From Anaeromyxobacteraceae bacterium (lineage in GTDB: Bacteria; Myxococcota; Myxococcia; Myxococcales; Anaeromyxobacteraceae): DNA of 7,243 nucleotides. Of this stretch, positions 6,904 to 7,243 are shown piece after piece (position 1 is the stretch's first letter; each line of letters begins with the position of its first letter). The stretch spans positions 1-7,243 of the forward strand of contig DAIEMM010000387.1 in the NCBI GenBank assembly GCA_027349605.1, read 5' to 3'. Both the position numbers and the translations under genes were made by a program. The notes below the pieces were generated by a model. It had not been told where the DNA came from and made no database searches. It was given only the letters and a program-made list of their open reading frames with translations.

Positions 6904-7243
6904 ATGCAGCGCATGGCCATCGCCGGAATCCTGCTCGCCGCCGGCTCGGCGACGCGGATGGGGCAGAACAAGCTCCTCGTGGAGGTCGGGGGGGAGCCGC
7001 TCGTCCGCCGCGCCGCGCGCACCGCTCTCGAGGCGGGGCTCGACCCTCTGCTCGTGGTGGTGGGGCACGAGGCGGAGAACGTGCGGGAGGCCCTCGCGGG
7101 TCTCCCCTGCCGGTTCGTCGTGAACCTGGACTGGCGGCAGGGGCAGAACACGTCCGTCTCGGCCGGAGCCGCCGCCGTGCCCCCGGACGCCGAGGCCGCG
7201 GTGGTCCTCCTCGCCGACATGCCCCTGGTCGACGCGGGGGCCG
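6904..7243 (+). CDS. MobA/MocA-like nucleotidyltransferase, 5' part (3' end outside window)
   Basis: The frame is open to the right edge and gives the first 113 residues of what is normally a protein of about 190-210. Residues 7-25 carry the GT-A-fold NTP-binding signature LLAAGSATRMGQNKLL (10-25). Further on come VVVGHE (51-56), the NLDWRQGQNTSVSAG block (74-88) and the metal-binding LLADMPLVD (102-110). This set matches the MobA-like NTP transferase family that includes MocA, the CTP:molybdopterin cytidylyltransferase serving xanthine-dehydrogenase-type enzymes. The RMG-x-x-K loop and the TS-x-x-AG block fit MocA better than MobA. No molybdoenzyme gene lies in the window, so the exact substrate is unsettled. 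The alternative start ATG 6913 lacks a ribosome site; ATG 6904 follows GGGG-rich sequence, so I prefer it. Confidence 0.85.
   Translation, partial: MQRMAIAGILLAAGSATRMGQNKLLVEVGGEPLVRRAARTALEAGLDPLLVVVGHEAENVREALAGLPCRFVVNLDWRQGQNTSVSAGAAAVPPDAEAAVVLLADMPLVDAGA

Overview
The window is about 7.2 kb of very GC-rich bacterial DNA. Real genes are recognisable by near-exclusive G or C at codon third positions, and spacers are tiny. Composition, gene families and compactness suggest a GC-rich member of Myxococcota (Anaeromyxobacter-like). That is an inference from style, not from a marker gene. There are no RNA genes, insertion sequences, CRISPR arrays, integrases or compositional islands. The region looks like ordinary chromosomal core and accessory DNA.

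Layout, left to right: (1) the 3' end of a plus-strand gene of unknown function (2-196); (2) a minus-strand pair read from 2275 down to 219, made of an OPT-family oligopeptide/metal-chelate transporter and a small membrane-anchored zinc-ribbon protein whose start overlaps the transporter stop (TGATG); (3) a plus-strand exported alpha/beta hydrolase with a DUF3887-like N-terminal domain (2385-3812); (4) a minus-strand pair read from 5227 down to 3816, made of an unrecognised 142-residue protein overlapping by ATGA a PIG3-type NAD(P)H:quinone oxidoreductase; (5) a plus-strand GDT1/TMEM165 (UPF0016) cation exporter (5255-5821); (6) a minus-strand YchF-related P-loop NTPase with a C-terminal DUF933/TGS-like domain (5825-6865); (7) the 5' part of a plus-strand MobA/MocA-like nucleotidyltransferase that runs off the right edge (6904-7243).

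Transcription units alternate strictly in direction (+, -, +, -, +, -, +), so every unit faces a convergent and a divergent neighbour. The convergent gaps are 22, 3 and 3 bp, and the two 3-bp junctions share the geometry TAG-N3-CTA. The divergent gaps are 109, 27 and 38 bp. The three minus-strand starts lack a clear Shine-Dalgarno except inside the coupled oxidoreductase pair. Two of them have a TANNNT box 7-8 bp before the ATG, which is the geometry of a leaderless message.

The genes do not form one pathway. The only functional groupings the sequence supports are the two translationally coupled pairs. I did not find a convincing new multi-gene system. The most promising leads are the OPT plus zinc-ribbon pair, the non-canonical YchF paralogue, and the unknown gene coupled to the quinone oxidoreductase.
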